Source: a virus. From it: DNA of 28,882 bases. Numbering within the stretch: position 1 is the stretch's first letter; each line of letters begins with the position of its first letter. The notes beneath the pieces were generated by a model. The model was given only the letters and a program-made list of their open reading frames with translations. It did no database searches and had not been told where the DNA came from. The stretch covers positions 1-28,882 of IMG/VR virus record IMGVR_UViG_3300020437_000518; one strand, given 5' to 3'. Below are positions 6,344 through 13,840 of this stretch, piece by piece. Both the position numbers and the translations under genes were made by a program.

Positions 6344-7184
6344 TATCTATATTATAAATGATGATGAAACTATTAGCGAAAAACATAAAAGAACTAAACA
6401 TCATTTAAAAGAAAATTTACTTAAATTAACTGAAGTAAAAAAACAATATGCTGAAAAATGTGGCGCTGAGTTTGTATTATTTTATGCCGATAAAGATTGG
6501 GAAAAATTTGAAGACAAATATAGAGAGTATAAGTTTGATACTATTAATTTATATAAGATACATTTATTTGAAAAATTAAGTAAAGAATATGATAATGTTT
6601 TGTATCTTGATTTAGATGTTATACCTAATACAGATGAGTCATTTTTTGACAAATTTGATATGAACAAGATTAATGTATATGCGCCAGAAGCTACAATAGA
6701 AAATACTTGGAAAGAAAAAGAAATTATTAACTATAATACAAATAGAGCAACTTTTGATGAAATAATATCTGTTAAAGACAAATATGATATGTATGTAAAA
6801 GCAGTCTGTAAGAGAGCTATGTTGGCGACTAATGACATATACAATACTAATTATTTTATAGCAAATACAGCAATTCTAGGTGCAAATAAAAAAGCAATAA
6901 AAAATTTAAAATTTACAGATAATTTAGATTATATGATTGAAGTATTAAACAAAGCAAAAAATGAAGAGTTTTATGGAGAAACAATATCTAAATTATTTTT
7001 TCCTAATAATGAGGTATTTTTTCACTACCTATTAGAAAAGAATAATATAGATTGGTATAATTTACCTAGAGAATGGCACACGTATTATTTAAAAAATGAC
7101 GTGGTAGGACCTGAAGTAAATGACGCAAAAATGATACACCTAATTAACAAAAAATTTAATGACCTATGGATGAATCTGAAGTAA
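6324..7184 (+). CDS. Glycosyltransferase, GT-A fold with DxD (second tandem paralogue)
   Basis: 286 residues from the ATG at 6324, chosen because of GGAGGT just upstream; it overlaps the previous gene by 20 bases. 'LYKIHLFEKLSKEYDNVLYL' (about residues 76-95) followed by DLD (Asp96-x-Asp98) aligns by eye with the first paralogue ('FYKIHLLYILAKKYDEILYL' plus DFD), as do 'ANTAILGANK' and the C-terminal 'KMIHLINKKFNDLW'. The pair arose by tandem duplication and has diverged strongly between these landmarks, so the two probably differ in donor or acceptor. Cytoplasmic; no membrane segment visible. Confidence 0.82.
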   Translation: MKNIVYSIYIINDDETISEKHKRTKHHLKENLLKLTEVKKQYAEKCGAEFVLFYADKDWEKFEDKYREYKFDTINLYKIHLFEKLSKEYDNVLYLDLDVIPNTDESFFDKFDMNKINVYAPEATIENTWKEKEIINYNTNRATFDEIISVKDKYDMYVKAVCKRAMLATNDIYNTNYFIANTAILGANKKAIKNLKFTDNLDYMIEVLNKAKNEEFYGETISKLFFPNNEVFFHYLLEKNNIDWYNLPREWHTYYLKNDVVGPEVNDAKMIHLINKKFNDLWMNLK

Positions 7185-8302
7185 AAAAATTTTATAATAA
7201 AAATAAATCTTATTGTGCTATGCCATTTAAAGAGATATATGGCGATAATGCTGGTAGATATAGATTTTGTTGCCACGCTACAGAATATGAACCTATAAAA
7301 AAATATACTACAACTAATACAACACCATTTGATTTTTTCTTTTCGTCTGAAATGGAAGAAGTTAGAAATAAGATGTTATCTGGAGAAAAAATAGACGCTT
7401 GTAAAGTGTGTTATGATTTAGAAAAAAATAATAATGAATCATATAGAACTGGTAAATATAAAAAGAAATATGGTGTTGATTTAGAACCAAAACGAATTGG
7501 TTTAAAGTTGAGAATACACGGCTCTTATTGTAATCTAGGTTGTTATATGTGCCACCCTTATAACTCATCTACTAGACGAAATGAACTAAAAAAAGTATTC
7601 GGTAATAAATCATTAACAAATTGGAACGCATACCAACCACTAAATCATAAACAATGGAATGATAGTGTTAATGATATAATTAATAATATTGATAAAGTTG
7701 CATATATGAATATTACAGGTGGTGAACCATTACAATTACCAGGCCATTGGAAATTATTAGATAGAATACCAGATGAACACGCAAAACATATAACTTTATC
7801 ATATGACACAAATTTAACAGAGTTAGAATGGAAAAACAAATCAATATTTGACTATGTTGATAAGTTTGAAAAAATTAATTTAGGTGTTTCGTGTGACCAT
7901 TATGGTAAGAAAGAAGAGTGGATTAGATACCCTATTGACATAAAAAAATTTGAAAACAATTTAAAAAGAGCTCATAATTTAATCAAACAATTAAATTGTA
8001 CGGTGTCTTTATTAAATGTATTTGACTTATCAGAAATATATGATTACTATATGAACAAATTTGGCATAAAAACAACTTTTGTTAATGTATGTAGAGGACC
8101 TGAATTTTTATCTGTTAGAAATTTAAAACAAAAAGATAAAGATATGTTGTTAGAAAAATATAAAAATTTTACTGACTTTTCATACTTTGAAAATGAAATT
8201 AGAAAACATCCTACACACGAATTTGATAAATTAAGAACGTATTGTGATTCATTATCTAAACATAGAAATTTTGACTGGAAGGAATTGTGGAATGAATTTT
8301 AG
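7166..8302 (+). CDS. Radical SAM protein with N-terminal twitch domain
   Basis: A 378-residue enzyme with two Cys sets. The N-terminal set (Cys17, Cys35-Cys36, Cys79, Cys82, the last in 'DACKVCYDLE') matches the auxiliary [4Fe-4S]-binding twitch domain. The radical SAM set is Cys122, Cys126 and Cys129 in 'GSYCNLGCYMCHP', followed by the GGEP motif at about residues 185-188 ('NITGGEPLQ'). A twitch domain placed ahead of the barrel is a known architecture (twitch domain-containing radical SAM proteins). Auxiliary clusters usually bind peptide substrates or carry electrons in such enzymes, so peptide or protein modification is plausible. It overlaps the glycosyltransferase gene by 19 bases and the next radical SAM gene by 11. 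Confidence 0.85.
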   Translation: MDESEVKKFYNKNKSYCAMPFKEIYGDNAGRYRFCCHATEYEPIKKYTTTNTTPFDFFFSSEMEEVRNKMLSGEKIDACKVCYDLEKNNNESYRTGKYKKKYGVDLEPKRIGLKLRIHGSYCNLGCYMCHPYNSSTRRNELKKVFGNKSLTNWNAYQPLNHKQWNDSVNDIINNIDKVAYMNITGGEPLQLPGHWKLLDRIPDEHAKHITLSYDTNLTELEWKNKSIFDYVDKFEKINLGVSCDHYGKKEEWIRYPIDIKKFENNLKRAHNLIKQLNCTVSLLNVFDLSEIYDYYMNKFGIKTTFVNVCRGPEFLSVRNLKQKDKDMLLEKYKNFTDFSYFENEIRKHPTHEFDKLRTYCDSLSKHRNFDWKELWNEF

Positions 8303-8927
8303 AAGTAGGTCAGTTAATATTGACTCAACAATTAGATGTACTTTAGAATGTCCAAAATGCCAACGTCAAGCATTGAGACGAAAAGGTAAAAAAATACCTG
8401 GTCAAGATATGATATTTGATGATTTAATTAAACTTACAAAATATTTTAAAAAAGGTGTAAACTTTTGTGGTCAAATGTCTGACCCTATATTTCATCCTGA
8501 ATTTATTAATATGTTAAAATATTGTTATGATAATAATATTAATACTAGAATTGCTACTGCGGCTTCACACAAAAAAACTAGTTGGTACAAAGAGGCATTT
8601 TTAGCAAATAAAAATGCTAAATGGGTTTTTGGCATAGATGGTTTACCTAAAGATAGTCATAAGTATAGAATTAATCAAGACGGAGAACATCTATTTAATA
8701 TGATGAAAATGGCAAATGATTTTGGATTATCTGTTATATGGCAATGCATTGTTTTTAGATATAATGAAAATGATATTGAAAAATGTAAACAATTAGCAAA
8801 AGAAAATAATATTAAGATTGATATTAATATGTCTGGTCGTTGGCGAAATGATGACAAATATAAACCTTTAAATCCAAAATATTATTTAAATAGTAATAGA
8901 GAAGAGTTTTACAAAAGTTTAAAATGA
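8292..8927 (+). CDS. Radical SAM core protein lacking its own twitch domain
   Basis: 211 residues from the ATG at 8292, supported by AAGGA at 8279-8283 with 8-base spacing (an ATG at 8244 exists but lacks this support). 'STIRCTLECPKCQRQAL' gives Cys16, Cys20 and Cys23. 'CGQMSDPIFHPEF' stands where GGEP normally lies, and 'WVFGIDGLPKDSH' matches a later barrel strand. The chain ends where a twitch domain would be expected; that domain is encoded at the start of the next gene, in the -1 frame. The last codons (AGT TTA AAA TGA) form a canonical slippery heptamer at the stop, so a fused product is possible. Confidence 0.85.
   Translation: MNFRSRSVNIDSTIRCTLECPKCQRQALRRKGKKIPGQDMIFDDLIKLTKYFKKGVNFCGQMSDPIFHPEFINMLKYCYDNNINTRIATAASHKKTSWYKEAFLANKNAKWVFGIDGLPKDSHKYRINQDGEHLFNMMKMANDFGLSVIWQCIVFRYNENDIEKCKQLAKENNIKIDINMSGRWRNDDKYKPLNPKYYLNSNREEFYKSLK
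8918..8924 (+). other. Candidate -1 ribosomal frameshift site (TTTAAAA)
   Basis: The heptamer T TTA AAA is in the correct register (codons TTA and AAA, preceded by the T of AGT) and is followed at once by TGA. A -1 slip would continue at ATG ATA AAA, precisely the frame of the downstream gene. The downstream ATG has no Shine-Dalgarno in the usual window; only AGAGAAGAG, about 17 or more bases away, resembles one. I did not find a convincing downstream stem-loop. In AT-rich DNA such a heptamer can arise by chance. Confidence 0.45.
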
Positions 8928-9982
8928 TAAAACCTAAATGTCTACCACCTGGTAAAAAAGAAATAGCTTACACTACAACAGGACATATTGTGCCTTGTTG
9001 TTGGCTTGATAACCCATTAGGTTGGGAAGAACCTCAAATTAAAAGGTTGTATCAAGATAAATTAAAAGTATCTAATAATAAAGATATAGAAAGTATTGTA
9101 GATAGTAAAGAGTGGAATGATTTTTTTAAAGAATTAAAAACTAATCCATCAGAAACTTGTACAAGATTTTGTTCAGGTCCTATTGACTCAAGTATTAATA
9201 GAGCAAGAGAAAATGAACACAAACCAGGTAAAATAAAAATATGCACATTATATTTTGAAGGCAAATATACGCCAGACTATGTAGAGAAACTATACAATAG
9301 TTTAAAAAGAAACTGCACTATTCCTTTTGAGTTTATTTGTTATAGTGATAACCCTAATGTGAAAGCTGATGTTGTAATACCTTTAGTTAAACATAGTGAT
9401 ATTAAATTACATTGGTATAAATTGTCTTACTTCTCGCCTTTATTTGCTAATCAAAATCCGAATGATGAAATAATAATTATGGATATTGACCAAATTATTG
9501 TAGGCAATGTAGATGATATGATTGGTTATCCTGTTGGCGATAATGAATTAGTATCTTATAATAAATGGTGGGGTGGCAAACCTACTTACAATTTAAAATT
9601 AAATGGTGGATTTTATAAGTTTAAATCTGGTCATTTAAAAAAAATATGGGACGATTTTATATTAGCACCTGAAGATTGGCAACTAGATTGGTATAATAGA
9701 GGTGTTGTTCATTACAAATATTATGGAGAACAAAATTATGTAAATCATAAGTGTAAAGAACATAATATAAAATTAACTTTAATGCCAGCAGAATGGGTAT
9801 GCAAACTTACAAATAATGAAAAAGAAGATATAGAAAACCAACTTAAATATATGAAAAAATTTAATAAAGATTATATGATATTAGATAAACCTATTGATGA
9901 TTTAAAAGTTGTTCACTTTGCAAATCCTCACGCTAACATACATAATAGTAAATATGATTGGATAAAAGATTACTGGAAATGA
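8924..9982 (+). CDS. Twitch-domain / glycosyltransferase fusion protein
   Basis: A 352-residue two-domain protein. Residues 1-90 carry Cys6, Cys25-Cys26 ('GHIVPCCWLDN') and Cys79-x3-Cys83 ('ETCTRFCSGP'), the same Cys order as the twitch domain of the radical SAM protein at 7166-8302. Residues 104-352 are a GT-A glycosyltransferase: 'KIKICTLYF' opens the fold, 'IIIMDIDQIIVGN' carries the DxD (Asp187, Asp189), 'KLNGGFYKF' the acceptor-side strand, and 'VVHFANPHAN' near the end resembles the HFxGxxKPW element of GT8-like enzymes. It begins with an ATGA overlap with the radical SAM core gene, to which the twitch half must once have belonged. Such a fusion suggests the same substrate is handled by a radical SAM and a glycosyl-transfer step (inference). 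Confidence 0.8.
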   Translation: MIKPKCLPPGKKEIAYTTTGHIVPCCWLDNPLGWEEPQIKRLYQDKLKVSNNKDIESIVDSKEWNDFFKELKTNPSETCTRFCSGPIDSSINRARENEHKPGKIKICTLYFEGKYTPDYVEKLYNSLKRNCTIPFEFICYSDNPNVKADVVIPLVKHSDIKLHWYKLSYFSPLFANQNPNDEIIIMDIDQIIVGNVDDMIGYPVGDNELVSYNKWWGGKPTYNLKLNGGFYKFKSGHLKKIWDDFILAPEDWQLDWYNRGVVHYKYYGEQNYVNHKCKEHNIKLTLMPAEWVCKLTNNEKEDIENQLKYMKKFNKDYMILDKPIDDLKVVHFANPHANIHNSKYDWIKDYWK

Positions 9983-10551
9983 GAATAATTTGTGTTAATA
10001 CTGGTAATAAATTTGGTCAATGGTATGTTGATAATCTAAAACATATGATTGATAATTATTCTGGTTTAAAATATGATAGCTTTGAAGTAATTGATGAAGA
10101 AAAGCATAAAGGTGTTTTTAATAAACTTCAAATGTTTGATAAGTTTAGAGACGGTGAAAATTTATATTTTGATTTAGATATTTGCATATACAATAAAGTA
10201 CCTAATTTAATTAGAAAAGATTTGACCGTTCTACACGCCTGGTGGCGAGACAGAGACCACACTTCCCTTAATTCGTCTGTAATATCTTGGACAGGTGACC
10301 AATCTCACATTTACGATACTTTTAAAAAAGATGTTAATATGTGGCAAGAAAAATATAACAAGGGTATGGACCAAATGTTAGAAGAAAATTTTAAAGTTGC
10401 AACCTATGACAAAGTATGCTATACTATAAAAGATAATGAATATAAAAATAAAAATGATAATTATAGTATAATGTTATTTAATCAGAGACAATATCTTATG
10501 ATGTCTGGTTGGTCTAGTTGGTGGACTGATTACTTTCTTCCCAAAGAGTAA
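9979..10551 (+). CDS. Short GT-A glycosyltransferase-like protein
   Basis: 190 residues from the ATG at 9979, chosen for the ATGA overlap with the previous stop rather than the in-frame ATG at 9958. 'NLYFDLDICIYNK' gives the DxD (Asp65, Asp67). 'HAWWRDRDHTSLNSSVISW' parallels 'YNKWWGGKPTYNLKLNGGFY' in the preceding fusion protein, so the two are related. It is short for the family and lacks an obvious C-terminal HxxGxxKPW-like element, so it may be a reduced paralogue or work with a partner. Last gene of the rightward cassette; its end overlaps the leftward gene at 10514-11023 by 38 bases, tail to tail. Confidence 0.78.
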   Translation: MRIICVNTGNKFGQWYVDNLKHMIDNYSGLKYDSFEVIDEEKHKGVFNKLQMFDKFRDGENLYFDLDICIYNKVPNLIRKDLTVLHAWWRDRDHTSLNSSVISWTGDQSHIYDTFKKDVNMWQEKYNKGMDQMLEENFKVATYDKVCYTIKDNEYKNKNDNYSIMLFNQRQYLMMSGWSSWWTDYFLPKE

Positions 10552-11023
10552 TAAAACCTTTAAAAGCTTCAATAGGTGTTTTAGATTTTCTAATAGCTGT
10601 TTTAACTGATTCATTTTTTGATTTCTTAACTAAATCTTGTTCAAATATAAAAATTTTAAAATTAAATAAACGGTCAATATGTTCTTTACTATCACTTAAT
10701 AAAAAATCAAATAATGATTTAAAAAAATCAGAGTTTACATTTTCAGCAATCTTTTTAATTAAACCTTCTTTTTCTGCAATTAGTTTAACTTCATTTTCAA
10801 AACTTTTTCTTTCATCTTTCTTTTTTTGCCAAGTCATTTCGTGTAGGTCATCTACACTTATAACTTTCATTAACGCTTGAAAATCTGGATGATTTGTGTC
10901 GTATTCTATGATAGCACTTTTAGCAGTATCTTCAGATGTAAATATTACTTCTATTATTGTTCTATCGTCATTTACAAAAGTAGCTTCAATTAAATTTTCT
11001 TTAAGATTTACTTCAGTTAACAT
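10514..11023 (-). CDS. Unknown protein of the tail-gene neighbourhood
   Basis: A 169-residue protein starting 'MLTEVNLKENLIEATFVNDD'. The first 55 residues look like a small beta domain ('TIIEVIFTSEDTAKSAIIEYD'); residues 60-169 are helical and strongly charged, with no Cys. I recall similar openings in marine T4-like phages but know no function. It overlaps the epimerase gene by 11 bases, so it is read from the same leftward transcript, and it is the last gene before the enzyme island. Confidence 0.72.
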   Translation of the reverse strand: MLTEVNLKENLIEATFVNDDRTIIEVIFTSEDTAKSAIIEYDTNHPDFQALMKVISVDDLHEMTWQKKKDERKSFENEVKLIAEKEGLIKKIAENVNSDFFKSLFDFLLSDSKEHIDRLFNFKIFIFEQDLVKKSKNESVKTAIRKSKTPIEAFKGFITLWEESNQSTN

Positions 11024-11741
11024 TTCGGTTTTCCTTTATATAGTCATATAAATTAATTTTAGGTTTCCACCCCAATCTATTTAGTGTAGTTGTATCAGCT
11101 TTGTTATCAAGTCTCTCATTCTCACTACCTATTCTATTTTCACAATCTATTTTAAAATAATTAACTATATCAACTAATTTATTTGTTTGTCCTGTGCCTA
11201 TATCTATTACACCATTAATATTTTCTGTCATTAAAATATCTATTGCACTCATTATATCACTAACGTGAATAAAATCTCTACTATGATTGGTGTTTATGTA
11301 AGGCACATCATTTCTTAAAATTCTAGGTATTAACATATTGGGTTTTGCGTTTGGTCCGTAAACGGTTGTAAACCTCATACCTAAACTATTTTCAGGTGCT
11401 ATTTGTTCAATACCATATTTACTCATAGCATAAGGATTACGCCAAGGTTCCCAGGCTGTAGATGAACTGGCATATAATATTCTTGTATCAGAAAAAAAAT
11501 CAAATAGTCTTTGACTTGCAATTACATTTTGTTTCCAGTAATCAGTAGGATTACTCATACTATCTCTAACGCCAGATAATCCTGCTAAATGTATAACTAG
11601 GTCTGCTTGAAAATGTAAATCACAGGACAATAGGTCATTGCCTGAAATTTTATCTATGTTTATTAATTTATATTTTTTAGTAAGATGATTATATAGATTT
11701 TGCCCTATAAAGCCATCACCACCTGTTAATAGTATATTCAT
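11013..11741 (-). CDS. NAD-dependent sugar-nucleotide epimerase/dehydratase (extended SDR)
   Basis: A 242-residue protein. 'MNILLTGGDGFIGQNL' holds the NAD(P)-binding GxxGxxG (Gly7, 10, 13). 'VIHLAGLSG' (about residues 49-57), 'YASSSTAWEP' with the catalytic Ser/Thr region (residues 90-99), and the catalytic YxxxK ('PYAMSKYG', Tyr104 and Lys108) follow in order, then 'RFTTVYGP' and 'RDFIHVSDI'. It should interconvert or dehydrate a nucleotide-linked sugar. At 242 residues it is short compared with the usual 310-330, mainly in the C-terminal substrate domain. It lies between virion genes and the glycosyltransferase cassette and may supply an activated sugar (inference). Confidence 0.85.
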   Translation of the reverse strand: MNILLTGGDGFIGQNLYNHLTKKYKLINIDKISGNDLLSCDLHFQADLVIHLAGLSGVRDSMSNPTDYWKQNVIASQRLFDFFSDTRILYASSSTAWEPWRNPYAMSKYGIEQIAPENSLGMRFTTVYGPNAKPNMLIPRILRNDVPYINTNHSRDFIHVSDIMSAIDILMTENINGVIDIGTGQTNKLVDIVNYFKIDCENRIGSENERLDNKADTTTLNRLGWKPKINLYDYIKENRNVN

Positions 11742-11750
11742 AATTCATAA

Positions 11751-12707
11751 TTAAGAAGTCTTTTGTATCTTCAAAAAATAAGTGTTTATAGTATTTAGTG
11801 TTCCGTCCGGAAACTCAACCGCTCTATAATCATTAGCGTTTACAAAACGAGTTTGATAATTACCAGAACCACCGGTTAGTCTAGTATCTGCCATACCAGA
11901 ACCTTTACTTGTTCCTGAACCACCGATATTATATCTAATTTTATATCCGCCTGTTGAAGATATTACCTCATTTCTAATTAATTCATTTGCCATATTTGTA
12001 ATATCTGTATGATTAAATTCTTGTAAATCGTTATCACTTCTAATTTTTATAGGAAAAGCACCTAGTGTAGGACTTGACATAGTATTTTTCTTCAAGTAAT
12101 AACTATTTGCATTTGTAGGGTTATCCATTGTGCCTGAACTAGGAATATTACTAGTTGAAAAAGCAGATAAGTTTGCTTTAGTATCTATAAAAACTGGTGT
12201 TGATGATACTAAAGTTTGATTTGCGCTTAATGATGTAGTAGTGTCAATAAAATAAGTACCTGCTTGGTTACTAGTATTTGAACCTGATACTAATTCATCA
12301 ATAACAGGTCTTACAAGTGTATCTAACATATCGCCATAATTCATAGCTTTAATATCATTATTATCATCAATGTAAGCAAAATATCTTTTACCATCATCAC
12401 TTGTAATTGAGGGTGCTGAACCTACACTTTGACTTATTCTTGAAAAATTTACCGAAACGGAAGTTGGTTCGCCTGTTTCTCCTTCATTAGGAAATCTTGA
12501 AGCATTATTTGTTGCCGTACCAGATATCATTCTAGTATCTGTTAAAGGTAAACCTGATAGGTTACCACCCGAACTAACTACTGATAAAGTTATTGGACTT
12601 GCTTGTTGAAACTCGTATCTAAATTTATTTTTTAGTGAATTAAACATAGTGTCATCCATTCTCTGGATGTTACCACTATTAAAGTAAACAGGACGAACTA
12701 CAGCCAT
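11751..12707 (-). CDS. Virion structural protein (marine T4-like type)
   Basis: A 318-residue protein opening 'MAVVRPVYFNSGNIQRMDDT', without enzymatic motifs or Cys. Residues 100-140 ('YFAYIDDNNDIKAMNYGDML') look globular; the remainder is Ser/Thr/Gly/Asn-rich. Two short related stretches, 'LTDTRMISGTATNNASRF' and 'MADTRLTGGSGNYQTRF', suggest an internal duplication. It lies between fibre-type genes and the epimerase and is presumably read with the structural genes. Its exact position in the particle cannot be told; a tail-fibre attachment or baseplate role is likely. Confidence 0.75.
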   Translation of the reverse strand: MAVVRPVYFNSGNIQRMDDTMFNSLKNKFRYEFQQASPITLSVVSSGGNLSGLPLTDTRMISGTATNNASRFPNEGETGEPTSVSVNFSRISQSVGSAPSITSDDGKRYFAYIDDNNDIKAMNYGDMLDTLVRPVIDELVSGSNTSNQAGTYFIDTTTSLSANQTLVSSTPVFIDTKANLSAFSTSNIPSSGTMDNPTNANSYYLKKNTMSSPTLGAFPIKIRSDNDLQEFNHTDITNMANELIRNEVISSTGGYKIRYNIGGSGTSKGSGMADTRLTGGSGNYQTRFVNANDYRAVEFPDGTLNTINTYFLKIQKTS

Positions 12708-12722
12708 AATCTATTACCATTT

Positions 12723-13619
12723 CTATGCACCTGCACCATACAATGTTTTTAATGCTACACCAGCACTATTGTATAATACTAAACTTACTACACTATTTAA
12801 TTTTGCTGAGGTTACAGCACCATCTGTTAACATTGCTGTACCAACTTGACCAGTTGAACCTGTAAGAAGAACGGTACCAGTTGCGTCTGGAAAAGTTATA
12901 ACTCTATCTGCTGTAGGGTCAGCGCAAGTTAATGCTACTTCGTTTGCGTCATCTGTTGCACCCTCAAAAATTACAAGTTTGTTTGGGTCTAATCTTAAAT
13001 CTGAACCAACATCTAAAGTGCCAGAGGCAGCAGATATTTTTGGTGTAGATAAAGTTTTACCTGTGTCTAAAGTTAAATTGTCGCCAATTGTAATTGTGTT
13101 TGAATTGTTTGATGTAATAGTATTACCTGATACATTTATTGAACCAAGAGTTGCGTCACCAGTTGTAATAATAGCAGCGTTAATGTTTATAACACCACCT
13201 GATACATCATCAAGATTATTTGTTTTTACAGCAGCTGAACCAGTTGTTGAGATATTTCCTGATGAACTAATACCAGTTGCGCCTACCGTTAATGAACTTG
13301 AAATGGTTACGTCTGACGGTAAACCTATAACTACCGTGTCAGTAGGTTGAACTGCTACCGTTGTTTCATTAGCAGTACCTCTAATTGTTAATTCTTGACC
13401 ACCACCAATCAATTGTCTTGTTGAAGATTCATCAACAACAAAAAAACCTTCAGCGGCAGAAACGAAAGTAATCAATTCGTTCATTGCACCGACAATACTA
13501 GTTGCCGATATTGAACTATCTAGTGTTGTTATATCACCAAAGTCATTAGCCGCTAATGCGTTAAACTCTGTTCTTAACGTTTCTAAACTATCTGTTTGTG
13601 ATATTTGTCTTACAGCCAT
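12723..13619 (-). CDS. Tail-fibre-type structural protein
   Basis: A 298-residue protein beginning 'MAVRQISQTDSLETLRTEFN', with repeated low-complexity beta segments ('ISSSLTVGATGISSSGNIST', 'GNTITSNNSNTITIGDNLTL'), 'ITFPDATGTVLLTGS' and 'GAVTSAKLN', all common in the shafts of marine phage fibres. No Cys apart from one near residue 233. It overlaps the 73-residue gene by one base and is followed 15 bases later by the 318-residue structural gene. Likely role: fibre or fibre-collar protein. Confidence 0.75.
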   Translation of the reverse strand: MAVRQISQTDSLETLRTEFNALAANDFGDITTLDSSISATSIVGAMNELITFVSAAEGFFVVDESSTRQLIGGGQELTIRGTANETTVAVQPTDTVVIGLPSDVTISSSLTVGATGISSSGNISTTGSAAVKTNNLDDVSGGVININAAIITTGDATLGSINVSGNTITSNNSNTITIGDNLTLDTGKTLSTPKISAASGTLDVGSDLRLDPNKLVIFEGATDDANEVALTCADPTADRVITFPDATGTVLLTGSTGQVGTAMLTDGAVTSAKLNSVVSLVLYNSAGVALKTLYGAGA

Positions 13620-13840
13620 TACTTAACTAAATCCTTAATTAAATTTTTTATTTCTCTTAATTCTTTTTTTAAATTATTTATTTCTCTACAAGCACCTTTA
13701 ATTTGGTCACTTTGACTTTTTCTATTCTGTCTTCTTTGCATATAAAGTTGATACTCGGTAACATTTGTATTGATAATGGCATTTGAACCACCATCTTTAA
13801 TTAAATGTTCGTGTCCTTCAATTTTATATTTAATACTCAT
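13619..13840 (-). CDS. Small coiled-coil protein between fibre genes
   Basis: A 73-residue protein. The N-terminal half includes 'MSIKYKIEGHEHLIKDGGSN' and a basic segment 'YMQRRQNRKSQSD'; the C-terminal 30 residues ('EINNLKKELREIKNLIKDLV') form a clear heptad pattern for a coiled coil. It is linked to both neighbours by one-base stop/start overlaps, so it is translated by coupling with the 2045-residue protein. A trimerising or fibre-attachment adaptor is plausible; no known name. Confidence 0.72.
   Translation of the reverse strand: MSIKYKIEGHEHLIKDGGSNAIINTNVTEYQLYMQRRQNRKSQSDQIKGACREINNLKKELREIKNLIKDLVK

Noticed and set aside
10553-10583. Possible bidirectional terminator hairpin (AAAACCT ... 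AGGTGTTTT) between convergent genes
   Set aside because: The arms pair only with a bulge around a loop of about 14 bases, there is no GC-rich stem, and it lies inside a coding region.
12979-13350. A 123-residue open frame on the plus strand
   Set aside because: Antisense shadow of the fibre-type gene at 12723-13619, with no start signals and no recognisable protein content.
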